This document shows, piece by piece, positions 35,891 through 45,020 of a stretch of 64,000 bases of DNA (the first letter of the stretch is position 1; each line of letters starts with the position of its first letter). The translations under genes were made by a program, and so were the position numbers. A model generated the notes under the pieces. That model saw only the letters and a program-made list of their open reading frames with translations. It was not told the origin of the DNA and ran no database searches. The DNA comes from JABDGM01 sp046349975. GTDB lineage: Bacteria > Planctomycetota > Planctomycetia > Pirellulales > Lacipirellulaceae. The stretch is from assembly GCA_046349975.1 (NCBI GenBank), contig JAXMBH010000012.1, forward strand, positions 113,246 to 177,245. The letters run 5' to 3'.

Positions 35891-37039
35891 ATGTCACCGA
35901 ACATGAACCTCCCCCGCAACCCCACCCGCCCCGTCCGCATCGGCACCATCACCATCGGCGGCGGCCACCCGATCGCCGTGCAAAGCATGACCGCCACGCC
36001 GACGCGTGACGTCGACGCCACCGTCGCGCAGGTCAACGCCCTCACCGCCGCCGGTGCCGATGTCGTCCGCATGGCCGTCGATGGCTTCAGCGAAGCCGAG
36101 GCCGTCCCCGAGATCCGCCAGCAAACGACCGCGAATCTCTCCGTCGACCTGCAGGAGAACTATCTGCGTGCCAAGCGCGTCGCGCCGTACGTCGACAAGC
36201 TCCGCTACAACCCCGGCCACCTCTACCACGCCGAACGTGAAAAGCCGTGGCAAGATAAAGTGCGCTTCCTCGTCGATGTCGCCCGCGACAACGACTGCGC
36301 GCTCCGCGTCGGCGTGAACTGCGGCAGCATCGATCCCGACAAGAAATCAAAGTACGCACCCGGCGACCGCATCTCGCCGATGCTCGACAGCGCCCTCGAC
36401 CACTGCCGCTTCCTCGACGACCTCGGCTTTACGCGCTACTGCGTGTCGCTCAAAGACTCCGACCCGCATGACGTGATCGAAGTCAATCGCCGCTTCGCCG
36501 AAGCCCGGCCCGACGTGCCACTGCACATCGGCGTCACCGAAGCCGGCCTGCCGCCCGATGGCATCATCAAAACCCGCATTGCACTGGAGCAGCTCATCAG
36601 CCGCGGCATCGGCGACACGATCCGCGTCTCGCTTACGGTGCCGAACGATCGCAAGCCCGAAGAAATCGCCGCCGGTCGCCAAATCCTCGCCGACATCGCC
36701 GCCGGCCGGGTCCGCTCCGTTGTCGACTACGGCCTCTCGACACTCAACATCATCAGCTGCCCCAGTTGTTCGCGCGTCGAAAACGAAGCGTTCGTCGAGC
36801 TCGCGCAGGAAGTGAAGCGGATGACCGAGTACGCCCGCGAGCACAAGATCACGATCGCCGTCATGGGCTGCCGCGTGAACGGCCCCGGGGAAACCGACGA
36901 AGCCGACCTCGGCCTCTGGTGCGGCCCCAACTTCGTCAACCTCAAACGCGGCGGCGAAACACTCGGGCAGTTTCCGTATGATGAGATACTGGGGCGGCTC
37001 AAGCAGGAACTTGATTTGCTCATTGTTCACGGCTCGTAG
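35891..37039 (+). CDS. ispG: 4-hydroxy-3-methylbut-2-enyl diphosphate synthase IspG
   Basis: 382 residues from the ATG at 35891 (a GTG at 35879 lies in a repeat arm; ATG 35903 is another option). IspG converts MEcPP to HMBPP in the MEP isoprenoid pathway, using a 4Fe-4S cluster. Cluster ligands are in ISCPSCSRVENEAF and VMGCRVNGPGETDEADLG. The N-terminal TIM barrel opens RIGTITIGGGHPIAVQSMTATPTRD, as in the short bacterial form. No other MEP gene is nearby. Confidence 0.95.
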   Translation: MSPNMNLPRNPTRPVRIGTITIGGGHPIAVQSMTATPTRDVDATVAQVNALTAAGADVVRMAVDGFSEAEAVPEIRQQTTANLSVDLQENYLRAKRVAPYVDKLRYNPGHLYHAEREKPWQDKVRFLVDVARDNDCALRVGVNCGSIDPDKKSKYAPGDRISPMLDSALDHCRFLDDLGFTRYCVSLKDSDPHDVIEVNRRFAEARPDVPLHIGVTEAGLPPDGIIKTRIALEQLISRGIGDTIRVSLTVPNDRKPEEIAAGRQILADIAAGRVRSVVDYGLSTLNIISCPSCSRVENEAFVELAQEVKRMTEYAREHKITIAVMGCRVNGPGETDEADLGLWCGPNFVNLKRGGETLGQFPYDEILGRLKQELDLLIVHGS

Positions 37040-37086
37040 CCGCTGGTTGACTATAATGGCTCAGATAATCGCGCGAGGTACCTTAA

Positions 37087-37338
37087 ATGGTTCGAATGAC
37101 GATCGAAGTTCCTGAGCCCGCTTTGGCCGCCCTGCGAAAGTCGCCTGACGAATTCGCGAAAGAAATCATGTTGGCCGCGGCCGTCAAGTGGTACGAATTG
37201 CGACAACTTTCCCAGGAGCGAGCCGCTGACGTGGCAGGATTGTCTCGCGCTGACTTTGTGATGGCCCTCGGTCGCTTCGGCGTTTCGCCATTTCAATACG
37301 GCGTCGATGAAGTCGTCGAGGAAGCCGACCGTGACTGA
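37087..37338 (+). CDS. UPF0175-family antitoxin
   Basis: About 83 residues. MTIEVPEPALAALRKSPDEFAKEIMLAAAVKWYELRQLSQERAADVAGLSRADFVMALGRFGVSP is typical of UPF0175, with a helix-turn-helix (QERAADVAGLSRADFVMAL). The family serves as the antitoxin for DUF3368 PIN-like toxins and probably represses its own operon. Its stop overlaps the next gene's start, the normal layout for a type II toxin-antitoxin pair. Confidence 0.9.
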   Translation: MVRMTIEVPEPALAALRKSPDEFAKEIMLAAAVKWYELRQLSQERAADVAGLSRADFVMALGRFGVSPFQYGVDEVVEEADRD

Positions 37339-37816
37339 TTTATGGGTCGTCAACGCCTCGCCAATTATTTCCCTAGCCAACTGCGGTTGCCTCGAATTAA
37401 TCAACAAATTGTGCGACGAGGCTGTGGTGCCTCAATCAGTCGTCGATGAAATTATCGCTGGCCCCGAGAGTGATCCAGCCAGGCTAGCGATTGAAGGCGG
37501 TTGGGGCATCCGCATCCGCTCGCCAGTACCGTGCACGGATCTGATCGAATGGGGTTTGGGCGCTGGCGAGACTGCGGTGCTGGCACTCGCCCAAGAGCGA
37601 TCCCCCGCGACCGTTGTTCTGGATGACGCTGTTGGGCGAGCATGCGCAAAGGCCATGAACGTCCAGGTAATTGGCACCATTGGCATCATCATCCGCGCGA
37701 AAAAACGCTCGTTAATCCCTTCTGCAGCGACGGCTATCGCGTCGCTACGAGATACGGGCCTTTATCTTAGTGATGACGTCGTCGCCGGCGCGCTTCGGTA
37801 CTGTGGTGAAGAATAA
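37331..37816 (+). CDS. DUF3368 PIN-like toxin
   Basis: 161 residues from the GTG at 37331, which overlaps the antitoxin stop by eight bases. WVVNASPIISLANCG carries the first acidic-position segment (Asn where many PIN domains have Asp), VDEIIAGPESDP the second, LGAGETAVLALAQE a conserved Glu, and TVVLDDAVGRACAKAMN the Asp pair. This is the DUF3368 branch of PIN ribonucleases. Family role as a toxin is inferred from pairing with UPF0175. Both genes look intact. Confidence 0.9.
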   Translation: MTDLWVVNASPIISLANCGCLELINKLCDEAVVPQSVVDEIIAGPESDPARLAIEGGWGIRIRSPVPCTDLIEWGLGAGETAVLALAQERSPATVVLDDAVGRACAKAMNVQVIGTIGIIIRAKKRSLIPSAATAIASLRDTGLYLSDDVVAGALRYCGEE

Positions 37817-38028
37817 CAACGTGGTTATTCATGCCGGAAAATTGCCAGCATGGCCGCAGCTAGCACGCCGCACGCCGTAGTGGACGAGGGCGTGCTTTTC
37901 AACATCGTCGTTTTTTTTAGCCGGTATGTAGCCCGCTCCGCGCCAGCATGTCTTGACGATTTCCACCGCCGGTGGTAACTACGCCCACCGCGCCCGTGCT
38001 GCGCGCCTCGCGATCGACCGTCACCCGC

Positions 38029-39414
38029 GTGATTCGGAACAGCACGTTGAATCAGCCACGTCACTCCATCATTGGCTCTTGCCACCGAACTCGTGAGCGA
38101 ATCACATTCGGGCTTCGACAAAGCTGCGCACTCTGCGGATACGTGCTACTGTTGATTCTTGTCAACACGTCGCTCGCGCAGCGCGTGGAATTTCCCACTC
38201 CCGCGCAACCTGTGCAATACGGCGTGTCCGCCGCGCCACCCACATACGCCGCGCCAGCCCCGCCGCCGAACTACTCACTTCCCGCAACGACACCGCCGAC
38301 ACTCAGCGCGCCGCTGCCGACATACTCCGCTCCATCGCTCGGCCCGCCGCCCACGTTCGATCCGTACGCCGTCGGCGGCACGACGACGCCCGCGCCGCCA
38401 GCCGCGCCGTTTGCCGCGCCGGCAGTGCCCACGTATCCGGCAACCGCGCCGCCAACGTACACCCCGGCGACGCCATTCACTCCGTATCCGACGACAGCGG
38501 CCCCGCCGATTCAACCCACGCCGAATCCGTTTCAATATCAGCAGCCCGCGCCCTACGATTTGTCGATGAGTGGCGAAACCTATTGGGCGAAAACGCAGCG
38601 ATTCCTGCAGGAACTGAGTTTCGAATACACGTACCTTTACGGATCGCATACCAACTCCAACCAGTTTGGGTTGGACCGCGTGGAACTCTCCAGCACGTTG
38701 GCGTTCCCCATGTTCAACAACATCGAAACACCACTGCTCGTGACGCCCGGCTTCGCCTTCAACTGGCTCGATGGCCCCGAAAGTGGGCCGCCAATCCCCG
38801 GCCCACCACCGCTGGCCGGCGGCCCCGACCTGCCTCCGCGCGTCTACGACGCGTATCTTGATTTCGCATGGTTTCCGCGATTTAGCCCCGCGCTTGCAGC
38901 GGAGTTAGGTTTCCGCACCGGCGTGTACAGCGACTTCGACCATGTGAACTCTGACTCGGTGCGCTTCATGGGGCGCGGCGCCGCCGACATCGCAATCGCA
39001 CCGGATATGGACCTCGTCGCCGGTGCCGTGTATGTCGATCGCGTGGATGTGAAAATATTGCCGGTCATCGGCATCTATTATCGGCCAACGCCTGACTGGG
39101 ACATTTACGCCGTTTTTCCGAACCCCAAAATTCGTCGCTTCCTCGCCACGGTCGGCACCACGAAATGGTACGGCTACGCGGCCGGCGAATACGGCGGTGG
39201 TTCGTGGACCGTCTCCCGCGAAACAACAGCCGACCGCATCGACTACAACGACATCCGCGTGATCGGCGGCCTCGAATGGGAAACGCAAACACAGATTCGC
39301 GGGCACCTCGAAATCGGTTATGTGTTCGATCGCGAAATTGTCTTCGATTCGGGCGATCCGCCGAATTTCAAACCCAACGACACAATCATGCTGCGGGCCG
39401 GCGTCGACTTTTAG
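38029..39414 (+). CDS. Outer-membrane beta-barrel-like protein with Pro-rich linker, copy 1
   Basis: About 461 residues from a GTG at 38029; the start is uncertain (frame open from 37972). A signal-like segment YVLLLILVNTSLAQ precedes a Pro/Ala/Thr-rich linker of about 110 residues. From about residue 185 on, alternating strands rich in Tyr, Trp and Phe end in MLRAGVDF, a terminal-Phe beta-signal as in outer-membrane barrels. The C-terminal half is similar to the next gene (IxGxLEIGYVFDREIVF versus ISHTMEIGYVFNRDLKV), showing tandem duplication. Confidence 0.8.
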   Translation: MIRNSTLNQPRHSIIGSCHRTRERITFGLRQSCALCGYVLLLILVNTSLAQRVEFPTPAQPVQYGVSAAPPTYAAPAPPPNYSLPATTPPTLSAPLPTYSAPSLGPPPTFDPYAVGGTTTPAPPAAPFAAPAVPTYPATAPPTYTPATPFTPYPTTAAPPIQPTPNPFQYQQPAPYDLSMSGETYWAKTQRFLQELSFEYTYLYGSHTNSNQFGLDRVELSSTLAFPMFNNIETPLLVTPGFAFNWLDGPESGPPIPGPPPLAGGPDLPPRVYDAYLDFAWFPRFSPALAAELGFRTGVYSDFDHVNSDSVRFMGRGAADIAIAPDMDLVAGAVYVDRVDVKILPVIGIYYRPTPDWDIYAVFPNPKIRRFLATVGTTKWYGYAAGEYGGGSWTVSRETTADRIDYNDIRVIGGLEWETQTQIRGHLEIGYVFDREIVFDSGDPPNFKPNDTIMLRAGVDF

Positions 39415-39450
39415 CACCCAGCACCAGGATTTACAAACCAACGTTCGCCG

Positions 39451-40629
39451 ATGCGTTTCAGCCTCGCACCACTGTTGATGCTTGCCCTCGCCGGCGCCGC
39501 ACCCGCGCAGCTGTCGACCCAAGCCGTGCCGCAAACTCCCGCCACGACGCCGATGAGTTCCGCGGCCGAGTCGACGTGGGGAGGCTACGCATTGCCCCCG
39601 CAAGTGCCCTATCAGCCGACGCTCCCCGGCGAGTGCGTGCAGCCAATGCCGATGGTCATGGGGCCGACGTGGCAAGCGTATCCGCCAGGAATGGAACTGC
39701 CCGTCGACGGCGGCAATCAGGCGGTCATGCTCGATCAAATGGCGCCCGGCGTTCCGCCGGTCGCCGTGCCGGTCGATCCCGGTTACCTGGGCACGGGCGA
39801 GCCCGACTTGCGGCAATCGCTGATCCCGCCAGGTTCGCGCAACGGGTTCTTCCAAAAAATCAAAGGCAGTGCAACGTATCTGCCGGCGCCGAATTCCGAA
39901 TCAATCGGCTGGGTCGACTTGCGAACTGATCTCGTCACCGCATTGCCGTTCTTCACGCGCGAGAACCCGATCATCATTACGCCCAGCTACACGATGCACT
40001 TACTCGACGGGCCGATCAATCTCGACTTGCCGCCACGGCTCAACGATGCGCAGGTCGACTTCCACGTATTCCGCGTGTACGACAACCATTGGATTGCCGA
40101 CCTCGCCGTGACACCCGGCGTGTTTGCCGATGATCACAGCTTCGATTCCAAGGAGGCCTTCCGTATCAACGGTCGCGCGGTCGGCGTGTACGCACCGACT
40201 ATCGACATCAAGTGGGCGTTCGGCGTAACGTATCTCGACGGCGGGTGGGCGAAGATCGTGCCCGTCGCTGGCGTCATTTACACCCCGACCGATGATGTCG
40301 AATATCAACTGCTCTTCCCGACGCCAAAGATTTCGTATCGGCTCACGGGCATGTCGCCGATTCCCGGCCGCGATGAGCGCTGGGTATATGTCGCCCTGGA
40401 CTACGGCAACCAGGCTTGGGCCATCGAGCAAGCCAACGGCGAACCCGACGTGCTCGCCTCGCGCGACTACCGCGTTCTGCTCGGCATCGAACGCCGCATC
40501 GTTGGCGGTATCTCGCACACGATGGAAATCGGCTACGTCTTCAACCGCGACCTCAAAGTTGCCAGCATCTCTGGTGACGACATTGGCCAAGGCAGCACGC
40601 TGATGCTCCGTGTCGGTGTATGGTACTAA
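39451..40629 (+). CDS. Outer-membrane beta-barrel-like protein, copy 2
   Basis: 392 residues with a signal peptide (MRFSLAPLLMLALAGAAPAQ). A Pro-rich section of about 90 residues leads to a beta-rich domain that ends STLMLRVGVWY, with aromatic last residue. It is a paralogue of the preceding gene: the block DDVEYQLLFPTPKISYRL aligns with DWDIYAVFPNPKIRRFL, and the last strands correspond. Both lie 36 bases apart in the same direction and are likely cotranscribed. The role is unknown; envelope location is inference. Confidence 0.82.
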   Translation: MRFSLAPLLMLALAGAAPAQLSTQAVPQTPATTPMSSAAESTWGGYALPPQVPYQPTLPGECVQPMPMVMGPTWQAYPPGMELPVDGGNQAVMLDQMAPGVPPVAVPVDPGYLGTGEPDLRQSLIPPGSRNGFFQKIKGSATYLPAPNSESIGWVDLRTDLVTALPFFTRENPIIITPSYTMHLLDGPINLDLPPRLNDAQVDFHVFRVYDNHWIADLAVTPGVFADDHSFDSKEAFRINGRAVGVYAPTIDIKWAFGVTYLDGGWAKIVPVAGVIYTPTDDVEYQLLFPTPKISYRLTGMSPIPGRDERWVYVALDYGNQAWAIEQANGEPDVLASRDYRVLLGIERRIVGGISHTMEIGYVFNRDLKVASISGDDIGQGSTLMLRVGVWY

Positions 40630-40881
40630 CGACGGCCTGAACCGCACACGAGCGCGGGGCGGCGTATCGGATTAGCCGGCAAGCGCTAGCATTCGGTTGA
40701 TTTCCGACGTCGCGCGATTTACTGCACCTGGCCTGGCAAATTCTGCCACCTTCTGGGCCGTTGCAATCGCGCGGGCGGTTGTTCAGAATTGAAGGACTTC
40801 GGTGTTTCCTTCCTCCGCGATCGGTCTGGCCAAGGCCGGTTCGCAATTCTGTCCACTCCCAGCCCACCCGGACACGTCATC

Positions 40882-41574
40882 ATGTTTACACGTTCTCGCG
40901 CTGTTGCTCTGTTTGTGCTCGTCGGCCTGTGTGCTCCTGTGATTGCTCACGCAGATGAAACAGTCGAACTCTTCAACGGCAAAGATTTTACGGGTTGGAC
41001 TAAACGCGGCGGCAAAGCCACGTACAAGATCGAGAATGGCGAGATCATCGGCCAAAGCGCGCCGAACACGACCAATACATTTCTCTGCACCGAGAAAGAC
41101 TATCGCGACTTCGAACTCGAATACGATTTCAAGATTTCTGACCAGGATTTCAACTCCGGTGTGCAAATCCGCAGCCACGCGCGACCCGAGAAAGACGAAG
41201 AGCGCGTATATGGTTACCAGATAGAAATTGATCCGAAGCCGCGGGCGTTCACCGGCGGCATTTATTTTGAAGGCGGCAGTAAAGACCAAGACGGCAAGTG
41301 GATTCGTAAAGGCATGTGGCTGCAAGACCTCAGCCAGAACGCAGCGGCTCGCAAAGCGTTCCGTTTGGGTGAATGGAATCACATTCGTGTCGTCGCTACA
41401 GGCCGGCGGCTGCAGACCTGGGTAAACGGCGTGCCGGCCGCCGACTACACCGATGATGACGACAAGGCCTTCACGCCAGCCGGCTTCATTGCGCTCCAAG
41501 TCCACGCTGTTGGTGGTTCAAAAGACACCAAGGAGGTGCGGTGGAAGAACATCAAGTTGAAGGAACTCAAGTAG
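40882..41574 (+). CDS. DUF1080 (3-keto-disaccharide hydrolase) domain protein
   Basis: 230 residues from the ATG at 40882, with a signal peptide ending at about AHA/DE. The motif ETVELFNGKDFTGWTKRGGKATYKIENGEIIG opens the concanavalin-like DUF1080 domain. Later GVQIRSHARPE...YGYQIEIDPKPRAFTGGIYFEG and GEWNHIRVVATGRRLQTWVNGV are classic. Family members hydrolyse 3-keto-glycosides in planctomycetes and Bacteroidetes. Likely periplasmic. A hairpin lies 23 bases after the stop. Confidence 0.93.
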   Translation: MFTRSRAVALFVLVGLCAPVIAHADETVELFNGKDFTGWTKRGGKATYKIENGEIIGQSAPNTTNTFLCTEKDYRDFELEYDFKISDQDFNSGVQIRSHARPEKDEERVYGYQIEIDPKPRAFTGGIYFEGGSKDQDGKWIRKGMWLQDLSQNAAARKAFRLGEWNHIRVVATGRRLQTWVNGVPAADYTDDDDKAFTPAGFIALQVHAVGGSKDTKEVRWKNIKLKELK

Positions 41575-41593
41575 TCGTCCGACCTGACAACAG

Positions 41594-41632
41594 TAACCCG
41601 GCGCCGGCATGACACCGGCGCCCGGTTGTTGG
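41594..41632 (+). terminator. Probable hairpin terminator after the DUF1080 gene
   Basis: ACCCGGCGCCGG, loop, CCGGCGCCCGGTTGTTGG: a GC-rich stem with one mismatch and a weak T-run, about 20 bases past the stop. Confidence 0.6.
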
Positions 41633-41670
41633 CAGCCCCGCTCGACGCAGCACTTCTTTAAACGATGAGG

Positions 41671-42015
41671 TTACAGCATCCGCCGCCGGTTCCCATCTAT
41701 CGGCCGGTCGTGGGGTTCGGTGGTCGGCGTGCTGTTGGGGCGCTCCGGTTGCGGTGCTGGCGGCACATCGCGCGGCTCGCGTACCGGCACATCAATTGGT
41801 TCCTTCACAGGAACATCGGTCGGAATCGGCTGCCGTGGAACCGGCTCTGGCTCTTCAATCGCGTTGTGGATTCCATAGATCGAGTACGCCGGCACCAGGT
41901 TGAACGACGAACGCTGACCCCGCAAGCCGCTCGATCGAAGCAGTTGGTCGCAGATCGTATTGCCGGGACTGGCGATAATTGGCAACCAACATGATCTGAG
42001 CAAATGCCTGAACAT
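41671..42015 (-). CDS. Small hypothetical protein with Pro-rich tail
   Basis: 114 residues from the ATG at 42015, preceded by GTGAGGAGG. An N-terminal part with SCWLPIIASPGNTIC is weakly hydrophobic and might be a signal or anchor. The last 60 residues repeat a PxDVPVxEP motif (PIPTDVPVKEPIDVPVREPRDVPPAP) and are likely disordered. No family recognised. The good ribosome site and the patterned tail favour a real gene over a chance frame. Confidence 0.6.
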   Translation of the reverse strand: MFRHLLRSCWLPIIASPGNTICDQLLRSSGLRGQRSSFNLVPAYSIYGIHNAIEEPEPVPRQPIPTDVPVKEPIDVPVREPRDVPPAPQPERPNSTPTTEPHDRPIDGNRRRML

Positions 42016-42150
42016 CGCCTCCTCACTTTCCGCCGCAAGGAAGACCGCGCCACTGCCGGTTTGGCATCCCTTGAAGTGCGTCAATATGTAAAGGCAAATG
42101 ATGTGCCAGCGACCACACTTAAGCGTCGCACCGGACCACATTTCGCGTAA

Positions 42151-42948
42151 TTAAGTCGCCACGACAGGTGGCGACCAAAGGCGAATCGCATCTGAATCGA
42201 CGCGTATTAAAGGAGTATAACGAGGATGTTTTCCCTCGCGGTATGGATCGTTGCTCCGCGCGTTGTAGCAGCAGACGAGGGCCCAGCGATCGTTTTCCGA
42301 ATGGTTCTGATCGCTGCGGTGGAGCAAGTTGGCGTGAAAAAATAGTGCGTCGCCGGGGCTCATTTCGGCATACACCAATTCCAAGCGCTCCGCGGCCGCC
42401 GCAACTCGCTCGGGATCGGCGCCAGTTTGATCGCCGGTTTTCAAATGACGGATGCGACCCATCGCGTGCGAGCCGCGCAGCACTTGCAAGCAGCCGTTTT
42501 CGCGCGTTGCGGGATCGACCGCCACGAACACGCTGCACAGATTGGGAAACAGCACGCCGTTGTCGTACCAATAGCCGTAGTCCTGATGCCAAGCCCAAGC
42601 ACCCCCGGTGCGGGCTTCTTTCATGATCATTTTCGAGTGGTAATGATACGGTTCGTCGCTCAGCAGCTGCTCGACGCGGTCGACAATTCGCCGATTGCGG
42701 CTGAACATGCCGTACAGGTCGTCGCCGGGATGATTCCACAACGACAGCCGCACGCTGCCGCCTTCGCCGTCGTTGCGGCCGTACGCTTGCTCGTCGAGGG
42801 CGCGATCGCGCTTCGCCGTATCGCGCAGTAGCGTGATCTCGTCATTCGCGAAGAGACCAGGCGCGAGCAGATAGCCGTCGCGGTCGTAGGCGAGCAAATC
42901 GTCGACTGTCAGTGGACCTTCGGACATGTTCGATTCCATAGCATTCAA
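42151..42948 (-). CDS. Phytanoyl-CoA dioxygenase (PhyH) family protein
   Basis: 265 residues, double-stranded beta-helix Fe(II)/2-oxoglutarate oxygenase. The metal HxD is WHQDYGYWYDNG, the distal His is in FHANLLHRSDQNHSENDRWAL, and the Arg that binds 2-oxoglutarate follows there. The family hydroxylates small molecules such as phytanoyl-CoA or ectoine; planctomycetes hold many paralogues of unknown substrate. Several in-frame Met near the start (residues 1, 4, 8) leave the exact start open. Confidence 0.9.
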   Translation of the reverse strand: MNAMESNMSEGPLTVDDLLAYDRDGYLLAPGLFANDEITLLRDTAKRDRALDEQAYGRNDGEGGSVRLSLWNHPGDDLYGMFSRNRRIVDRVEQLLSDEPYHYHSKMIMKEARTGGAWAWHQDYGYWYDNGVLFPNLCSVFVAVDPATRENGCLQVLRGSHAMGRIRHLKTGDQTGADPERVAAAAERLELVYAEMSPGDALFFHANLLHRSDQNHSENDRWALVCCYNARSNDPYREGKHPRYTPLIRVDSDAIRLWSPPVVAT

Positions 42949-42989
42949 AAGCGATACCGTCGAGCGGCGGACCTTTTGCTGACCGACAA

Positions 42990-43106
42990 AGCAGAGTTGT
43001 CCGCAGATGACGCAGATGAGTTATACAGCTAAAACCGGTGATGCCTGGTAACACTGAAACAATAATCATCTTATCTGCGATCATCTGCGTCATCTGCGGA
43101 CTTGTT
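42990..43106. repeat. Iterated-arm inverted repeat, CGCAGATG word family
   Basis: The left arm (42998-43022) is GTCCGCAGATGACGCAGATGAG. The right arm (43068-43103) is TTATCTGCGATCATCTGCG then TCATCTGCGGACTT. The word is (A)CGCAGATG. About 45 bases separate the arms. It lies between the PhyH and Nramp-like genes. Confidence 0.9.
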
Positions 43107-43124
43107 TGTTTTGATGAACGCTCG

Positions 43125-44738
43125 TCACCTGCTGCTCGCGATCGTCGTGATGACCGCGAGCGCCGTGAAAAAGATGCCGCCGAAGATGAGGCCGACGCGG
43201 ATAAACCAGTTGGGGCGGAGCGGTTGGGGCAACAGGATCGTGTTGACGGCGAGGACGTGGAAGCAGCTAAAGCCGAGGGCGGCGTTGTAGATACAGGTCG
43301 CCCACACCAGCAGCTGCTTTGGGTTCAAGAACGTGAGCGCGAAAATGCCAAAGACGGCGTACCCGCAGACCGCGCCGAAGTAGAGCCAGCGGATGCGGTG
43401 AGGGTCCCAGCGGCGGACGAACGGCACGCCGGTCCAACACAGGTCGACCCAGCGGCGGAGCGCTCCGTCGAACGTGCTGACGGCCGCCGGGGCGAGCACG
43501 AGGAAGCCACAGAACAGTGTCATCAGCCAGAAATATTGACCGAACCGCGGACCGACGGCGTCGCGGAGGCCATCGGCCGTCATGCCGGCGGCGACCCAAT
43601 CTTTGGCGGTTGTGCCGCGCGGCAGGAATTGAATCGACAGCATGCTGGGCAACGCGACACCGACGAAACAGGCCGGCATCCATACGACAAGCTGATCCTG
43701 CAGCAGGAAGCGATACCATTGCCGAAAGCGATGAATCGATTCGGCGTTGATCGGAAAGACGGAGCCCACGTGGCAGAGTGTTAGTTTTCGGCCGCCCACC
43801 ACGCTCGGGATCGCGCCGACGTGCGTGCCCATTCCCCAGCCTTGGTCGCGGGCGTAACCACTGAGCGCGGTGTTCGTGAGGCCGCCGTTGCCGGAGATTG
43901 CGGCAAGGGCGCCGAGCACGGCGACCATCGTGAAATCGAGCTTCGGCATCTCGCCGCCATGCCACCACGTGAGAAATAGGTTCTCGGTCACCGGCGGCCC
44001 GCTCGAGTTGGCATTTACCACCGGAACCGTGCCGAACTTAAAGAACCCCGAGAGGATATCGGCCCAGGTATCTGGCGTCGAATAGAACGCGGCCACGAAC
44101 AACAGGAAGCCGAAGACGACGACGATCTTGAAACTCATGATCGCCTTAAGCGAGTTGTAAACTTTGCCGCCAAAGATGAGCGGCACGAGCGACATGATGA
44201 AGACGATATACGTGAGGCCGCGGAGAAACGCCTGGCCGGTCATGTCGAAACCGGCGAGGTGATAGATCTTATCGACATCGGGAATCTCGCCGAGGATGAC
44301 CGCGCCCAGCGGCGTGGCAGCGTTCGCGACGAGGTAGGGGAAGACCGAGCCGAAGTCGAGGAACACGTATACGACGAGCCAACACGCCGGCCCGGGCAGC
44401 ACGCGGAACTTGCCGGTGAAAATTGGCTCGCCGCAGTACAGCGTATAGCGGCAGATTTCGAGGTTGTAGAAGACTTGCACGAGGATCGACACGGTGGCAA
44501 GCCACAGGATGGCGCCGCCATAACGCGCGGTCGTGAGCGGGCCGGCGAGCCACTCGCCGCCGCCGATCGCTGCGCCAGCCGCCACGAGGCCGGGGCCAAT
44601 GAGGAGCGCCCAACTGCGGGCCGTAATGCGCGGGGCCCGCGGCAGCTCGGCGGCATCCCACCGCGGCATCGCGCTTGAACCGGGATGCGGGGGGATGAAC
44701 GGTTCCATCGCTTGTTTCGCCTGCAATTGGTCGGTCAT
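43125..44738 (-). CDS. Nramp-related transporter
   Basis: 537 residues from the ATG at 44738; the open frame runs further upstream, but the extra 40 residues (MFFICDHLRHLRTK...) are encoded by a repeat arm and are not native. About 11-12 membrane helices. TM1 contains GPGLVAAGAAIGGGEWLAGP, where Nramp metal transporters have a DPGN motif; the metal-binding Asp/Asn pair is thus not preserved, so the substrate may not be Mn/Fe. This variant group is common in planctomycetes. Confidence 0.85.
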   Translation of the reverse strand: MTDQLQAKQAMEPFIPPHPGSSAMPRWDAAELPRAPRITARSWALLIGPGLVAAGAAIGGGEWLAGPLTTARYGGAILWLATVSILVQVFYNLEICRYTLYCGEPIFTGKFRVLPGPACWLVVYVFLDFGSVFPYLVANAATPLGAVILGEIPDVDKIYHLAGFDMTGQAFLRGLTYIVFIMSLVPLIFGGKVYNSLKAIMSFKIVVVFGFLLFVAAFYSTPDTWADILSGFFKFGTVPVVNANSSGPPVTENLFLTWWHGGEMPKLDFTMVAVLGALAAISGNGGLTNTALSGYARDQGWGMGTHVGAIPSVVGGRKLTLCHVGSVFPINAESIHRFRQWYRFLLQDQLVVWMPACFVGVALPSMLSIQFLPRGTTAKDWVAAGMTADGLRDAVGPRFGQYFWLMTLFCGFLVLAPAAVSTFDGALRRWVDLCWTGVPFVRRWDPHRIRWLYFGAVCGYAVFGIFALTFLNPKQLLVWATCIYNAALGFSCFHVLAVNTILLPQPLRPNWFIRVGLIFGGIFFTALAVITTIASSR

Positions 44739-44813
44739 GCGGTCCCGCGTGTTGATGTAGCTGAACTCGCAAGAGTTCAGTGGCGCTGCCGCCCTATTTT
44801 GCCAAACTAAAGC

Positions 44814-44950
44814 GAACTTAGTCCGCAGATGACGCAGATGATCGCAGATAAAAAACACTAAACTGTATGGCCCATGCTCTTTCGCCGCCCTATCGAACAG
44901 CGGTGGGTGATCTATCTGCGTAAATCTGCGTCATCTGTGGACTCATTCGT
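44814..44950. repeat. Iterated-arm inverted repeat, CGCAGATG word family
   Basis: The left arm (44818-44850) is GTCCGCAGATGACGCAGATG then ATCGCAGATA. The right arm (44912-44945) is TATCTGCGTAAATCTGCG then TCATCTGTGGAC. The word and outer end match the copies at 42990 and 46749. The bases after the right arm (CTCATTCGTTTTAAGTGCGA) are also shared with the 46749 copy. Confidence 0.9.
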
Positions 44951-45020
44951 TTTAAGTGCGATTGATCGCTCCTGCAAATATCGCGGCGGGACTGAGTCAG
45001 CTGGTTTCCTGCGCAACCCG

